This document shows positions 1 to 9,348 of a DNA stretch of 64,000 nt, piece by piece. Where the stretch lies: contig NZ_PEEU01000001.1 of assembly GCF_002754195.1 (NCBI RefSeq), forward strand, positions 4,340,001 through 4,404,000, written 5' to 3'. Source of the stretch: Flavobacterium sp. 9. GTDB lineage: Bacteria; Bacteroidota; Bacteroidia; Flavobacteriales; Flavobacteriaceae. Within the stretch, counting starts at the first letter, position 1. Each line of letters begins with the position of its first letter. The notes beneath the pieces are model-generated. The model ran no database searches, was not told the DNA's origin, and saw only the letters and a list, made by a program, of their open reading frames with translations. Made by a program: the position numbers and the translations under genes.

Positions 1-1568
1 TTGACGCCCAGCCAACAGCCGACTATGGTTTTATTTTGGCAGGAAGCTCTGCATCTAATAAAACAGGAAATAAATCAGACGATAATCATGGAGATCTTGA
101 TTATTGGGTTTGGAAAATGACTGAAAAAGGAGAACTTGACTGGCAGAAAAGTTTTGGAGGAAGTGGTTTTGACTTACTTCAAAGCATTAAAAACACAAAA
201 GATGGCGGATTTATTCTGGCAGGAACTTCAAGTTCGGGAAGTGGTTTTCAAAAAGGTGAAGACTGTAAAGGGCTAACTGATTTTTGGGTTATAAAACTAG
301 ACGCTTCAGGAGCTGAGCAATGGCAAAGAACAATTGGTGGCAATAGTTCAGATGAATTGTTATGCGCTTTTGAGACCAGAGACGGAGGTTATATATTGGG
401 AGGTTCTTCAAGCTCCAGTCCCGTTTCTATGTCAGATATTAAACCGGATGCAAAGTCAGTAACAACTACAAAAGCGGATTTGTACAGTAAATCAGAAAAA
501 AGCCGTGGAAACATGGATTATTGGATTGTGAAACTGGATAAACAAGGTGTTATTGTATGGCAAAAAACATACGGAGGTCAATATGCAGACTTACTCAGAA
601 GTATGGAACAAACTACAGACAACGGTTATATTCTGGCAGGATATTCAAACTCTTCTATGTCTGGAGAAAAAACAGATAATAATAAAGGAATTGGAGATGT
701 TTGGGTTTTAAAAATAAATGATGCTGGAGAAATAGAGTGGCAAAATTCCTATGGAGCAGAAGGCGATGACCAACCTTATGTAATTCATCAGACAAGTGAT
801 GGAGGATATATTGTAGGGGCCAACTCAAACAGTACAAACCCACTTACTTCATTGGGCGGTATCGTTGGTAATGGAACAGATTATTGGGTTTTAAAATTAG
901 ATGAAGAAGGAGGAGTTATCTGGAGTAAAACCTATGATTTTGGAAAAACAGACGTTTTGACTTCTTTGGTAGAAAACAAGGATGATCATACTTACCTCAT
1001 TGGCGGATATGCTCAAAGTGAAAACAGAATTCCAAGAGAAGGTATTATTGGAAAAGTAACCAACATGGTAGCTAAAGAAAAAGACGGAATCAACGATTAT
1101 ATCGCCTTAAAGATTGATGAAAAAGGAGAGGAATTGTGGAAGAAAACAGTTGGAAGTGCAGGCGAAGATATTCTTAGAAAATTGATAGAAACCCGAGATG
1201 GCGGATATTTAATGGCAGGAACCTCTAATTCAGGCGCTTCAAAAGATAGAAACTCCAATATTGGGGGTAATGATTTTTGGGTTGTAAAACTAAAAGACAA
1301 AACAAAGATCGAAAAAGTTAAATCTAGTATAGAAGCCGTACCCAATCCGGTATCGACTTATACCAACATCATTATAGGTTACGATTTTAGCTCAGGCACA
1401 GCCAGTGTTGTGGATATGACAGGAAGAACACTGCAAAATTTCAGTATTTCCAGCAGAACTGTTCCGGTTGATTTAAGTCCATATGCAGAAGGAATTTACA
1501 TCATCAATGTTAAAACAGATATAAAAACTGAGTCTGTAAAAGTGATAAAAAGAATAACAAGTAAATAA
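1..1568 (+). CDS. T9SS-sorted beta-propeller-like repeat protein (5' end outside window)
   Basis: The frame is open from the first bases of the window, and those bases already encode a repeat unit (DYGFILAGSS), so the gene starts upstream and this is its C-terminal part. At least six repeats of about 60-75 residues follow the pattern DYW(V/I)xKLD...G.I.W.K(S/T)(Y/F)GG...D.L.....DGGYI(L/V)AG(S/T)S, which suggests an extracellular beta-propeller. The last 75 or so residues (EAVPNPVSTYTNI ... VDMTGRT ... GIYIINVKT ... KVIK) are a type A T9SS sorting domain, so the protein is exported across the outer membrane and anchored or released. It lies 20 nt upstream of the RHS-type genes and may share their transcript. 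Ligand and function are unknown. Confidence 0.85.
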   Translation, partial: DAQPTADYGFILAGSSASNKTGNKSDDNHGDLDYWVWKMTEKGELDWQKSFGGSGFDLLQSIKNTKDGGFILAGTSSSGSGFQKGEDCKGLTDFWVIKLDASGAEQWQRTIGGNSSDELLCAFETRDGGYILGGSSSSSPVSMSDIKPDAKSVTTTKADLYSKSEKSRGNMDYWIVKLDKQGVIVWQKTYGGQYADLLRSMEQTTDNGYILAGYSNSSMSGEKTDNNKGIGDVWVLKINDAGEIEWQNSYGAEGDDQPYVIHQTSDGGYIVGANSNSTNPLTSLGGIVGNGTDYWVLKLDEEGGVIWSKTYDFGKTDVLTSLVENKDDHTYLIGGYAQSENRIPREGIIGKVTNMVAKEKDGINDYIALKIDEKGEELWKKTVGSAGEDILRKLIETRDGGYLMAGTSNSGASKDRNSNIGGNDFWVVKLKDKTKIEKVKSSIEAVPNPVSTYTNIIIGYDFSSGTASVVDMTGRTLQNFSISSRTVPVDLSPYAEGIYIINVKTDIKTESVKVIKRITSK

Positions 1569-1588
1569 GTATCTAATAGAATTATAAA

Positions 1589-4500
1589 ATGTATATAAAA
1601 ACTATAAAAAATCACATTAAAATCTTTTGTTTTTTAATAGTGATTTTACTGACTTCGATAAAAATTGTCGCACAAACCACACCAGTCGACGGATTTAAAG
1701 CTCCTGATTTTACGCCAAAGTCTCCTGAAGCGTCAGCTTTTTTGAGATATGGAGAATACCCTGTTGATCTTTCTACAGGGGTACCTGGTATATCTTTGCC
1801 CATATATACTATTAAAGTTGATGATTTTGAAATTCCAATATCTTTAAGTTATCATGCTTCAGGAATTAAAGTCGGTCAGGAAGCAACTTGGGTAGGTTTG
1901 GGATGGAATTTGAATGCAGGTGCTCAAATAATTTTAAATTCCAGAGATGATGTTGATGAAAATGATGCTGAGATTGATAATCCTCAAAGAGATGCTGCAT
2001 TTGTAAAACAGTATATGATTGATCATCCGTACGCATTCAATAATAATTTAATAAAAGAATATGAAAAATCAAAAGTAAAGGATGTTTACTCCTTTTCGTC
2101 ACCAACAGTAAATGGAAATTTTTATATAAATAACGGTACTCCGGTAATTTTCCCACCAGATGCTTTTGTAGTTCAATTGGGTGGAAAATTAGATGATGGT
2201 ACAAATGTTACCTATTTTATAATTACAGACAAATTTGGTAATAAATATTTGTTTAAAAATACTATTGAGAAATCAGTAAGAGCTTTAACTCATAATGATG
2301 ATTATATTAGTGCATGGTTTGTTGATGAAATAAGAACAGCAAAAAACAATAAAATAAAATTTACCTATCAGGATGATGGTAATGTAATTGAGTACAGCGA
2401 ATCTGAAAGTATTGGAGTGACTGAACAAGGAAAAAATTGTGCATGCCCCCAAGGTGCGACTCAGACACAAGTTATTGGACAAATTAGAAATAGTAATGAA
2501 AATACGACTACAAGTACAAAAAAGATAAAAGAAATTACATTTAACGATGATCAGACTAAGGTCGAATTTGAACTCAGAAAAGGAAGGCTGGATCTGGTAA
2601 ATCAAAATGGATATCTTGATAATATAAAAATTAGTCAAAATACTACTTCTGGAGTTAATCTGGTAAAAAAGGTGTTTTTTGAGTATTCTTATTTTAATGC
2701 AGATCAAACAGGTACAGATGCTTATAAATATAAGAGATTAAAACTTAATCGCATCTTTGACTTAAATGATGCAAACGAACATAGCTTCATTTATTCAGAC
2801 ATAAACTTGCCTATTAAAAATTCGAAATCACAGGATTTTTTTGGATATTATAATGGAGCTTCAAATTTTAGTCTGATTCCTGAGCATATTATTATTGTTC
2901 CTCAAATAAAAACAGTTGGTTCTGCTAAAAGGGAAATCAATTCGACAACAATAGAGGCCGGGATTTTAAAAGAGATTCATTATCCTACCAAAGGACTAAC
3001 ACGGTTTAATTATGAAGCAAATAAATTTTATGGTATCGACAAATTAAATAAATATCTAATACAAAAAAAAGAGACTTCACTAACAGGTGTAAGTTCTGCG
3101 AGTAATCCTGCTCCGCCACAATTAGAGGATCCAGGTGGGGAGGGAGGGCAAAACTGTGTTTCAGGTAATTGTTTGAAATATAAAACCATTAATTTCAGTA
3201 TGACCAATCCTCAAGATAATTTTTTAACTTACACAGTAACAAATAATGGAAGTACTGCTGCTAATGTTATAAAATATAAATATTGCAGAATTTTCGTCTA
3301 TTTAAATGACTTATTGCATGACTCAGGAAAAATAAATGTAAATAGGACAGTAACATTACCTTTACCATTAGTTGGCGGAAATTGTACTATTGTCTTAGAA
3401 TCGTATGGTGCTGATATGAGAATTGATGCATCTTTAAATTATATTGACGAAAATTTAACTCCTAAAAACGTAATATCTTCGGGTTTAAGAGTTCAAAGCG
3501 TCGAAAGTTATGATTCAAATAATACGCTTCTTTTGAAGAAAGCCTACGAATACAATGATAAGGACAACAATGAAATAAGCAGCGGAAAGCTGATTAATGA
3601 TCTGGGAGTTGATTTTATTTCTGGTTCATTTGCAAATTTTATACAAGGGGTATGTCCACTTTCAGGTATTCCTTCAGATCCTACTATTCCTATTCCTAAG
3701 GTTGATTATACAAAAGGTTATTATATAAATTCAAGATCCAAGCAAGGAATTGAATCTAATTCTGTGATTTACAGATATGTCAAAGAGATTTCTACAAATG
3801 TTACTACAGCTGAAAAAATGTATACTGATTATGAATTTACTACTGATCAGGATTGGTTTAGATCTGATATTGGAATACAGGCAAACTTAGGGTTTAGAAG
3901 AGGCAAAGTTTTAGAAAAAAAGGATTTTAAAACTGTTGGAAGTAGCACTTTTATTGTTAGAAAAGAAAAAAACACCTATTTTGATGACAATTCAAAAATT
4001 GCATATGTTAAAGGCTACAAATTGATAAGAAAAAGCTCTATTGATGTAAATGAAGGTTCAAATCCACAGCAACAACCGGCTATTTTATCTATATTATCAG
4101 ATTGTCAAGTTCCTCAGTCATTGGCAGATTGTTATGTCTTAGGAGATTATAATATTCCAATTCCTTGGTTTTATCAAAAGACATCAGAGATATCAAATTA
4201 TTTTTATAATGCTTCAAATAGTCTGACAGGAACGTTATTAACTACAACAAACTATAATTACAGTAATCCGGCTCATTTACAATTAACATCGCAGACTACA
4301 ACCAATTCAAATGGAGAAATACTAGAAACAAAATTTTTCTATGCGTCTGATCCTGCAATGGTAGGAAAGCCTTTTGTAAATGAATTAAAAGCGGCAAATA
4401 TGATTGGTATTCCGTTGGATACTCAGACACTGAAAGCTGGAACTAAAACGTCTGAGCGATTAACTATTTATGATAAGAGTGCTTCAACAGGAAATTTGCT

Positions 4501-5047
4501 GCTGCCAAAAACGATTTATGCAGCTCAATTTCCAAACAGCTTAACGACAATTACAAATATTGGAACCCTTGAAAAAAAGCTAACCTATGATCTATATGAT
4601 GATAAAGGAAATGTTTTGCAATATACACCTGATGGAGGAATGCCGGTATCTATTATATGGGGGTATAACAAAACACAGCCTATCGCTAAAATAGAAAACG
4701 CTGCTTATGCGCAGGTTACAAGTTATGTTGCAGATCTTCAAACGAAATCAGATGCAGATAATGACAATTGCATCACAAGCACCTGTAAAGAGCAGATTTT
4801 GCGAGAGGCATTAAAAACTTTTAGTACATCATTTACTCAGGGTATGGTGAGTACTTATACCTATAATCCGCTTGTTGGAGTAACGAGTATTACAGACCCA
4901 AAAGGAATCTCGACTTATTATGAATATGATATTTTTGGCAGATTAAAATTTGTTAAGGATAAAGATCAAAATGTACTTCAGAAGTATTGTTATAATTACA
5001 AAGGACAGCAAACGGATTGTACAGATAATACTGCTCAGACATTTTAA
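1589..5047 (+). CDS. Secreted SpvB/TcB-like N-terminal, YD/RHS-type large protein
   Basis: A 1152-residue protein with a signal peptide (hydrophobic stretch about residues 9-27, ending IVAQ). Residues about 45-110 read YPVDLSTGVPGISLPIY ... ISLSYHASGIKV ... VGLGWNLNAGAQI, the same layout as the start of SpvB/TcB toxin-shell proteins (polar beta strands, then GLGW.L..G). The middle is beta-rich. The C-terminus (TYDLYDDKGNVLQYTPDGG, ITDPKGISTYYEYDIFGRL) contains YD-type repeats. The neighbouring gene 82 nt downstream is an RHS-core protein with a toxin tip, and such pairs recur in Bacteroidota. I infer that this protein supplies one half of a cage or secretion shell. No T9SS sorting domain is visible. 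Confidence 0.7.
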   Translation: MYIKTIKNHIKIFCFLIVILLTSIKIVAQTTPVDGFKAPDFTPKSPEASAFLRYGEYPVDLSTGVPGISLPIYTIKVDDFEIPISLSYHASGIKVGQEATWVGLGWNLNAGAQIILNSRDDVDENDAEIDNPQRDAAFVKQYMIDHPYAFNNNLIKEYEKSKVKDVYSFSSPTVNGNFYINNGTPVIFPPDAFVVQLGGKLDDGTNVTYFIITDKFGNKYLFKNTIEKSVRALTHNDDYISAWFVDEIRTAKNNKIKFTYQDDGNVIEYSESESIGVTEQGKNCACPQGATQTQVIGQIRNSNENTTTSTKKIKEITFNDDQTKVEFELRKGRLDLVNQNGYLDNIKISQNTTSGVNLVKKVFFEYSYFNADQTGTDAYKYKRLKLNRIFDLNDANEHSFIYSDINLPIKNSKSQDFFGYYNGASNFSLIPEHIIIVPQIKTVGSAKREINSTTIEAGILKEIHYPTKGLTRFNYEANKFYGIDKLNKYLIQKKETSLTGVSSASNPAPPQLEDPGGEGGQNCVSGNCLKYKTINFSMTNPQDNFLTYTVTNNGSTAANVIKYKYCRIFVYLNDLLHDSGKINVNRTVTLPLPLVGGNCTIVLESYGADMRIDASLNYIDENLTPKNVISSGLRVQSVESYDSNNTLLLKKAYEYNDKDNNEISSGKLINDLGVDFISGSFANFIQGVCPLSGIPSDPTIPIPKVDYTKGYYINSRSKQGIESNSVIYRYVKEISTNVTTAEKMYTDYEFTTDQDWFRSDIGIQANLGFRRGKVLEKKDFKTVGSSTFIVRKEKNTYFDDNSKIAYVKGYKLIRKSSIDVNEGSNPQQQPAILSILSDCQVPQSLADCYVLGDYNIPIPWFYQKTSEISNYFYNASNSLTGTLLTTTNYNYSNPAHLQLTSQTTTNSNGEILETKFFYASDPAMVGKPFVNELKAANMIGIPLDTQTLKAGTKTSERLTIYDKSASTGNLLLPKTIYAAQFPNSLTTITNIGTLEKKLTYDLYDDKGNVLQYTPDGGMPVSIIWGYNKTQPIAKIENAAYAQVTSYVADLQTKSDADNDNCITSTCKEQILREALKTFSTSFTQGMVSTYTYNPLVGVTSITDPKGISTYYEYDIFGRLKFVKDKDQNVLQKYCYNYKGQQTDCTDNTAQTF

Positions 5048-5129
5048 TTGCAAATCAAAGCAGCGAAAGTGCAGATCTTGATAGATCAGTTTGAGTAACT
5101 GACATAAATTAAAAAATATAAAAGAGAAC

Positions 5130-8100
5130 TTGATGAAAAAATATATAGCAATAATAATTTTGTTTTTGGCGGCAGTTCCGGGTATAAAAGCCCAGACTTT
5201 CAGCGATGACAATTATATTTACACCGCTGCACCTAAGAAGAAAGTACAGGTGTCTAATTACAATACGTTGACAAAAGACGATATTACTCAAAGTGTGACT
5301 TATTTTGACGGATTAGGGCGTCCAGTCCAAACTACGGCAATAAATCAGGGAGATACCAATGGAGTGGCTATTGATATGGATATTATAACTCCAGTTGAAT
5401 ATGATGGTTTTGGCAGACAAATAAAAGAATATTTACCTTATCCTTTAACCAATAGCACGACAAGTTATTCAAAAATTGCTGCAGCTTCATCAATAACGAC
5501 TTTAAATGGAGTTTACAATACCGCAAAATACGAAAATACCACAAATCCATTTTCTGAAAAGAGGCTCGAATTGTCTCCTCTTAACCGTGTATTGGAACAA
5601 GCTGCTCCTGGAAATGATTGGGCGCTGAGCAACACTAAAAAAAACACTATAAAATTGGATTACCAGACCAATATTTCTAGCGATGCAGTAAGATTATACA
5701 AAGCCACTGTAACCTGGCAGGCTGCTCAGGGTTTGTATGATATTGCTTTTTCAGACGCAGGAACTTATGCCCAATATGAATTATACAAAACTATAACTTA
5801 CGACGAGAACTCCGGTGTAAATCCAGATGAAACAGCAGGTTCGACAGTAGAATTCAAAAATAAAGAAGGACAGGTAATCCTTAAGCGAACCTATGATGCA
5901 GCAGTTAAACATGATACCTATTATGTTTATGATATGCGCGGAAATCTAACTTATGTCCTTCCTCCAAAAGCTGACGCAAGCATAACTCAGGCAGTTTTAG
6001 ATGGTTTATGTTACCAATATAAATATGACTACCGCAATCGTTTAGTTGAGAAGAAGTTACCGGGGAAACAATGGGAGTTTATTGTTTATGACAGATTAGA
6101 CAGACCTGTGGCAACAGGCCCGGCATTTTCGCCTTTTAGTAATGATGCTTCAGTAGGTTGGATTATTACAAAATATGATGTTTTTGGCAGACCTATTTAT
6201 ACTGGTTGGTACACTCAGGCAGCGGTAAGTCCATCTACTAGAAAAACATTGCAGGATGCACAAAATCTAGCCACTACTTTGTTCGAAACTAAAACGGCAC
6301 TTCCTATTGATGGTATTGCTACTAATTATAACAATAGTATAGCGCCAAAGAGTTTTAAACTTTTAACGGTTAATTATTATGATGATTATTCATTTCCAGG
6401 TGCTCAAGCAGTACCAGCAACAATTATATCACAAACAGTTTTAACAAATGCAAAAGGATTGCCAACCGGAAGCTGGACCAGAACACTAACAACTCCTTCT
6501 TCTGTGGCAGGAGAAACATCCACAATTTTTTACGATGAATATGGAAGGGCTATAAGTACTTATACCAAAAATCATTTAACAGGTATCAGCCATACGGATA
6601 ACGAACTTGATTTTTCAGGAAAAACCCTAAGCAGTATAACAGAACATCAGCGTCTGTTGGGAGATCCTAAAACCATTATAAATGAAAAATTTACCTATTC
6701 GGCTCAGGATCGTTTAGTGACACATACACATCAAATAGGCAATGCAGGTATAGTACAGCTTATGGCTTATAATACCTATGACAATTTAGGGCAATTGATG
6801 AGTAAGAAAGTAGGTAATACCACAGGAAGTCCTTTGCAAGTTGTTGATTATAATTACAATATCAGAGGCTGGCTCACAGAGATTAATAAAACAGCTAATC
6901 TGCAACAAGGGGGTGATCCAAGAGATTTATTTGCTTTTAAAATCAACTATAATAAAGTAGAAGGAAATTCGGGTTTTGCGAAGGCGCTGTATAACGGAAA
7001 TATTGCTGAAACTTTTTGGAGTTCAGGTCTTGACGGACCAAATATCAGCCGAGGTTATGGATATCAATATGATCAATTGAACCGCCTGAAAAATGCTTCT
7101 TACCAAGCTCCGTTATTAGCAGATAATAAAAATTATTTTGGTGAGAGTATGGAGTATGATAAGAACGGAAATATTATCAAGTTGCAACGTAAATATATGG
7201 CAGGGACATCGCTTAATCCTTATGCCGACGATTTGGATAATTTGGGGTATTTTTATAAGATAAATTCTAATCAGCTTATGAAAGTAACTGATGCTTCCAA
7301 TATAGCCGGAGGGTTTAAGGATGATAGCAATGGGGCTAATGATACTGCTGATGATTACGATTATGATTTTAATGGAAATTTGATAAAAGATGATAATAAA
7401 GGTATTACAATAATTGACTATAACCATCTTAATTTACCCAAGAAAATAACATTTGGTACAAAAGGCAGCATTGAGTATATTTACAACGCAGCAGGGCAAA
7501 AAGTACAAAAAATTGTAAGCGAAACAAGCAAACCTACACTATCTACAGATTATTTAGGAGGATTTCAGTATAAAGGCAATGTTTTGGAGTTTTTTCCAAC
7601 AGCAGAGGGGTATGTTAAAAATACGGGTGGACTTTCGTATGTATTTCAGTACAAAGATCATTTAGGAAACGTAAGGGCTAATTATACTAAGAATCCTGCA
7701 ACACAAGTTCTTGAAATTATTGATGAAAATAATTATTATCCTTTTGGTTTAACGCATGTTAGTTTCATGAATGTACCACAAAGCAATAATAAATATAAGT
7801 ACAACGGAAAAGAGTTGCAAGACGAGAGTATTGGCGGGAATCAGCTGAATTTGTACGACTATGGAGCACGTAATTATGACCCTGCACTTGGTCGCTGGAT
7901 GAACATTGACCCGTTGGCGGAGAAATATTTCCACGCTTCTACTTATGCTTATGTTTGCAATGATCCTGTAAATTTTATCGACCCTGATGGTATGGATAGA
8001 TACTATATGAATGGTGAAGGAAAAACTGTTTTAGCATTAAAAGAAGATAAAGAAGATATGTTATTCATTGGAGATAAGAACAATGAAAATATAGTTGATG

Positions 8101-8651
8101 TAAATAAAGATGGGAAACAGGACAGTAACGATGGTCTTAAGGTAAAATCTAAAGGTTTGTTAAGTCAATTAACTAATTATCGTTCAGGTTCAGAAAAAAG
8201 TGGAACAAAATACGTCTCATCGATAGGAGAACAGAGTAAGCAACATGAGGAAGATTATTTGAATATTTTTAAATTTGCATCGGACAATACTAGTGGTGCA
8301 GAGTTCTCTCTTACATTCTATCAGGATAGAGGGAAAGAATGGATTGAATTTGCAACATACAATAACGAGAAGCGTTCTCCTTCTCCAGATGGTTTAGGTA
8401 CGGGTATTGATTATTCAAAAGTAAGATGGCATGCACATAATCATCCTTCTGGATATGCTAGTGAAATGAGTTCAATGGGATATATTAATGAAAATGAAAT
8501 GTACAATCCATCTGATGCGCGTAACGCTGTAGAACATAAAAGGAATTATCCAAATTATGTTTATTTTCCAGAATCAAAAAAACTTTATAATGTTTCTATG
8601 TATGGCATCCAATTTATCAAAAAAATTAACAAATCCAAGGATTTAAAATAA
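5130..8651 (+). CDS. DUF6443/RHS-repeat-core polymorphic toxin with JAB-like metallo-tip
   Basis: A 1173-residue protein with a signal peptide (MMKKYIAIIILFLAAVPG ... KAQ). Residues about 20-150 match the DUF6443 start (SVTYFDGLGRPVQTTA). YD repeats follow (YDMRGNLTYVLPP, YDRLDRPVATGP, YDFNGNLIKDD), then the RHS-associated core about 845-954 (YPFGL ... YKYNGKELQD ... YDYGARNYDPALGRWMNIDPLAEKY ... NDPVNFIDPDGMD). The DPDG at 951-954 marks the usual junction to a variable tip. The tip (955-1173) has H1101-A-H1103-N-H1105-P-S-G and, 23 residues later, P-S1128-D1129, the arrangement of JAB/MPN metallopeptidase toxins (JAB-like toxin 1 type). An RHS toxin carrying a JAB-type effector is well supported. 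The target is not known. Confidence 0.85.
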   Translation: MMKKYIAIIILFLAAVPGIKAQTFSDDNYIYTAAPKKKVQVSNYNTLTKDDITQSVTYFDGLGRPVQTTAINQGDTNGVAIDMDIITPVEYDGFGRQIKEYLPYPLTNSTTSYSKIAAASSITTLNGVYNTAKYENTTNPFSEKRLELSPLNRVLEQAAPGNDWALSNTKKNTIKLDYQTNISSDAVRLYKATVTWQAAQGLYDIAFSDAGTYAQYELYKTITYDENSGVNPDETAGSTVEFKNKEGQVILKRTYDAAVKHDTYYVYDMRGNLTYVLPPKADASITQAVLDGLCYQYKYDYRNRLVEKKLPGKQWEFIVYDRLDRPVATGPAFSPFSNDASVGWIITKYDVFGRPIYTGWYTQAAVSPSTRKTLQDAQNLATTLFETKTALPIDGIATNYNNSIAPKSFKLLTVNYYDDYSFPGAQAVPATIISQTVLTNAKGLPTGSWTRTLTTPSSVAGETSTIFYDEYGRAISTYTKNHLTGISHTDNELDFSGKTLSSITEHQRLLGDPKTIINEKFTYSAQDRLVTHTHQIGNAGIVQLMAYNTYDNLGQLMSKKVGNTTGSPLQVVDYNYNIRGWLTEINKTANLQQGGDPRDLFAFKINYNKVEGNSGFAKALYNGNIAETFWSSGLDGPNISRGYGYQYDQLNRLKNASYQAPLLADNKNYFGESMEYDKNGNIIKLQRKYMAGTSLNPYADDLDNLGYFYKINSNQLMKVTDASNIAGGFKDDSNGANDTADDYDYDFNGNLIKDDNKGITIIDYNHLNLPKKITFGTKGSIEYIYNAAGQKVQKIVSETSKPTLSTDYLGGFQYKGNVLEFFPTAEGYVKNTGGLSYVFQYKDHLGNVRANYTKNPATQVLEIIDENNYYPFGLTHVSFMNVPQSNNKYKYNGKELQDESIGGNQLNLYDYGARNYDPALGRWMNIDPLAEKYFHASTYAYVCNDPVNFIDPDGMDRYYMNGEGKTVLALKEDKEDMLFIGDKNNENIVDVNKDGKQDSNDGLKVKSKGLLSQLTNYRSGSEKSGTKYVSSIGEQSKQHEEDYLNIFKFASDNTSGAEFSLTFYQDRGKEWIEFATYNNEKRSPSPDGLGTGIDYSKVRWHAHNHPSGYASEMSSMGYINENEMYNPSDARNAVEHKRNYPNYVYFPESKKLYNVSMYGIQFIKKINKSKDLK

Positions 8652-8659
8652 TCTAGAAT

Positions 8660-9142
8660 ATGAAAAAAAATATTATTGCAGTTATATTCTTACTGCTTTT
8701 AACTTGCTGTAAAAATTACAATAATAATTTAGATAAAAATTTATATGACGCTATTTTAAAGTATCAAAAAGATTATCCAATTCCTAAACTAAATCATAGT
8801 GAAATGGGGCAAACGATTTATCTTTATAAAGTGTATTTCTTTAAAGAAAAAAAAGACACAATAATATTATTACAGAGGTCTCCTGCGGGGTTATCCAAAT
8901 TAGATAAAGGGTATGGGATTTATAAAGATGATATTTTATATCCGACATTTATTTATGATGACAATAATTTAGGCGCTAAATTCATTAAAAATAAAATCAA
9001 TGATACGGAAAATAATAAAAAATTTTATTGGTTAATTGGCGCAACACCTTCCGAACGTTTTCCACCAGTATATAAATATAAAGTTGAAAACAAAGAATTG
9101 AAACTAGTTAAAATAGATACTGTTTGGAGAACATGGGACTAA
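8660..9142 (+). CDS. Small lipoprotein, candidate immunity protein for the JAB tip
   Basis: A 160-residue protein. The N-terminus MKKNIIAVIFLLLLTCCKN is a lipoprotein signal with the lipobox LLTC, so the mature protein should be anchored in the periplasm or at the cell surface. The body is charged, with YKYKVENKELKLVKIDTVW near the end, and belongs to no family I recognise. It starts 9 nt after the toxin stop codon and is the last gene before a strong terminator, the usual place for the cognate immunity gene of a polymorphic toxin. It is clearly AT-rich. Immunity is inferred from position only. A periplasmic location would imply that the toxin is neutralised outside the cytoplasm. Confidence 0.6.
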   Translation: MKKNIIAVIFLLLLTCCKNYNNNLDKNLYDAILKYQKDYPIPKLNHSEMGQTIYLYKVYFFKEKKDTIILLQRSPAGLSKLDKGYGIYKDDILYPTFIYDDNNLGAKFIKNKINDTENNKKFYWLIGATPSERFPPVYKYKVENKELKLVKIDTVWRTWD

Positions 9143-9165
9143 AATAGTTACGCATTAGAATAAAT

Positions 9166-9195
9166 AGCCATTCCGCAGAGGAATGGCTTTTTTTC
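9166..9195 (+). terminator. Rho-independent terminator after the toxin-immunity genes
   Basis: A perfect 9-bp stem, AGCCATTCC (9166-9174) with GGAATGGCT (9180-9188) and a five-base loop, followed by a T-run. It lies 24 nt after the lipoprotein stop codon and closes the region 1 transcript. Confidence 0.9.
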
Positions 9196-9348
9196 GGTAG
9201 TGTATCAAATTCTTTTAAACTAAAACATATTGATAAGTAGATAATTATGTCTAAAAATAAAGCTAAATTAAAGGTGTATTTTTATACCTTTAATTTTTTT
9301 GATTATTACAGAAATATGATTTTAACTTTAGCAAAATTTTAGATTCTA

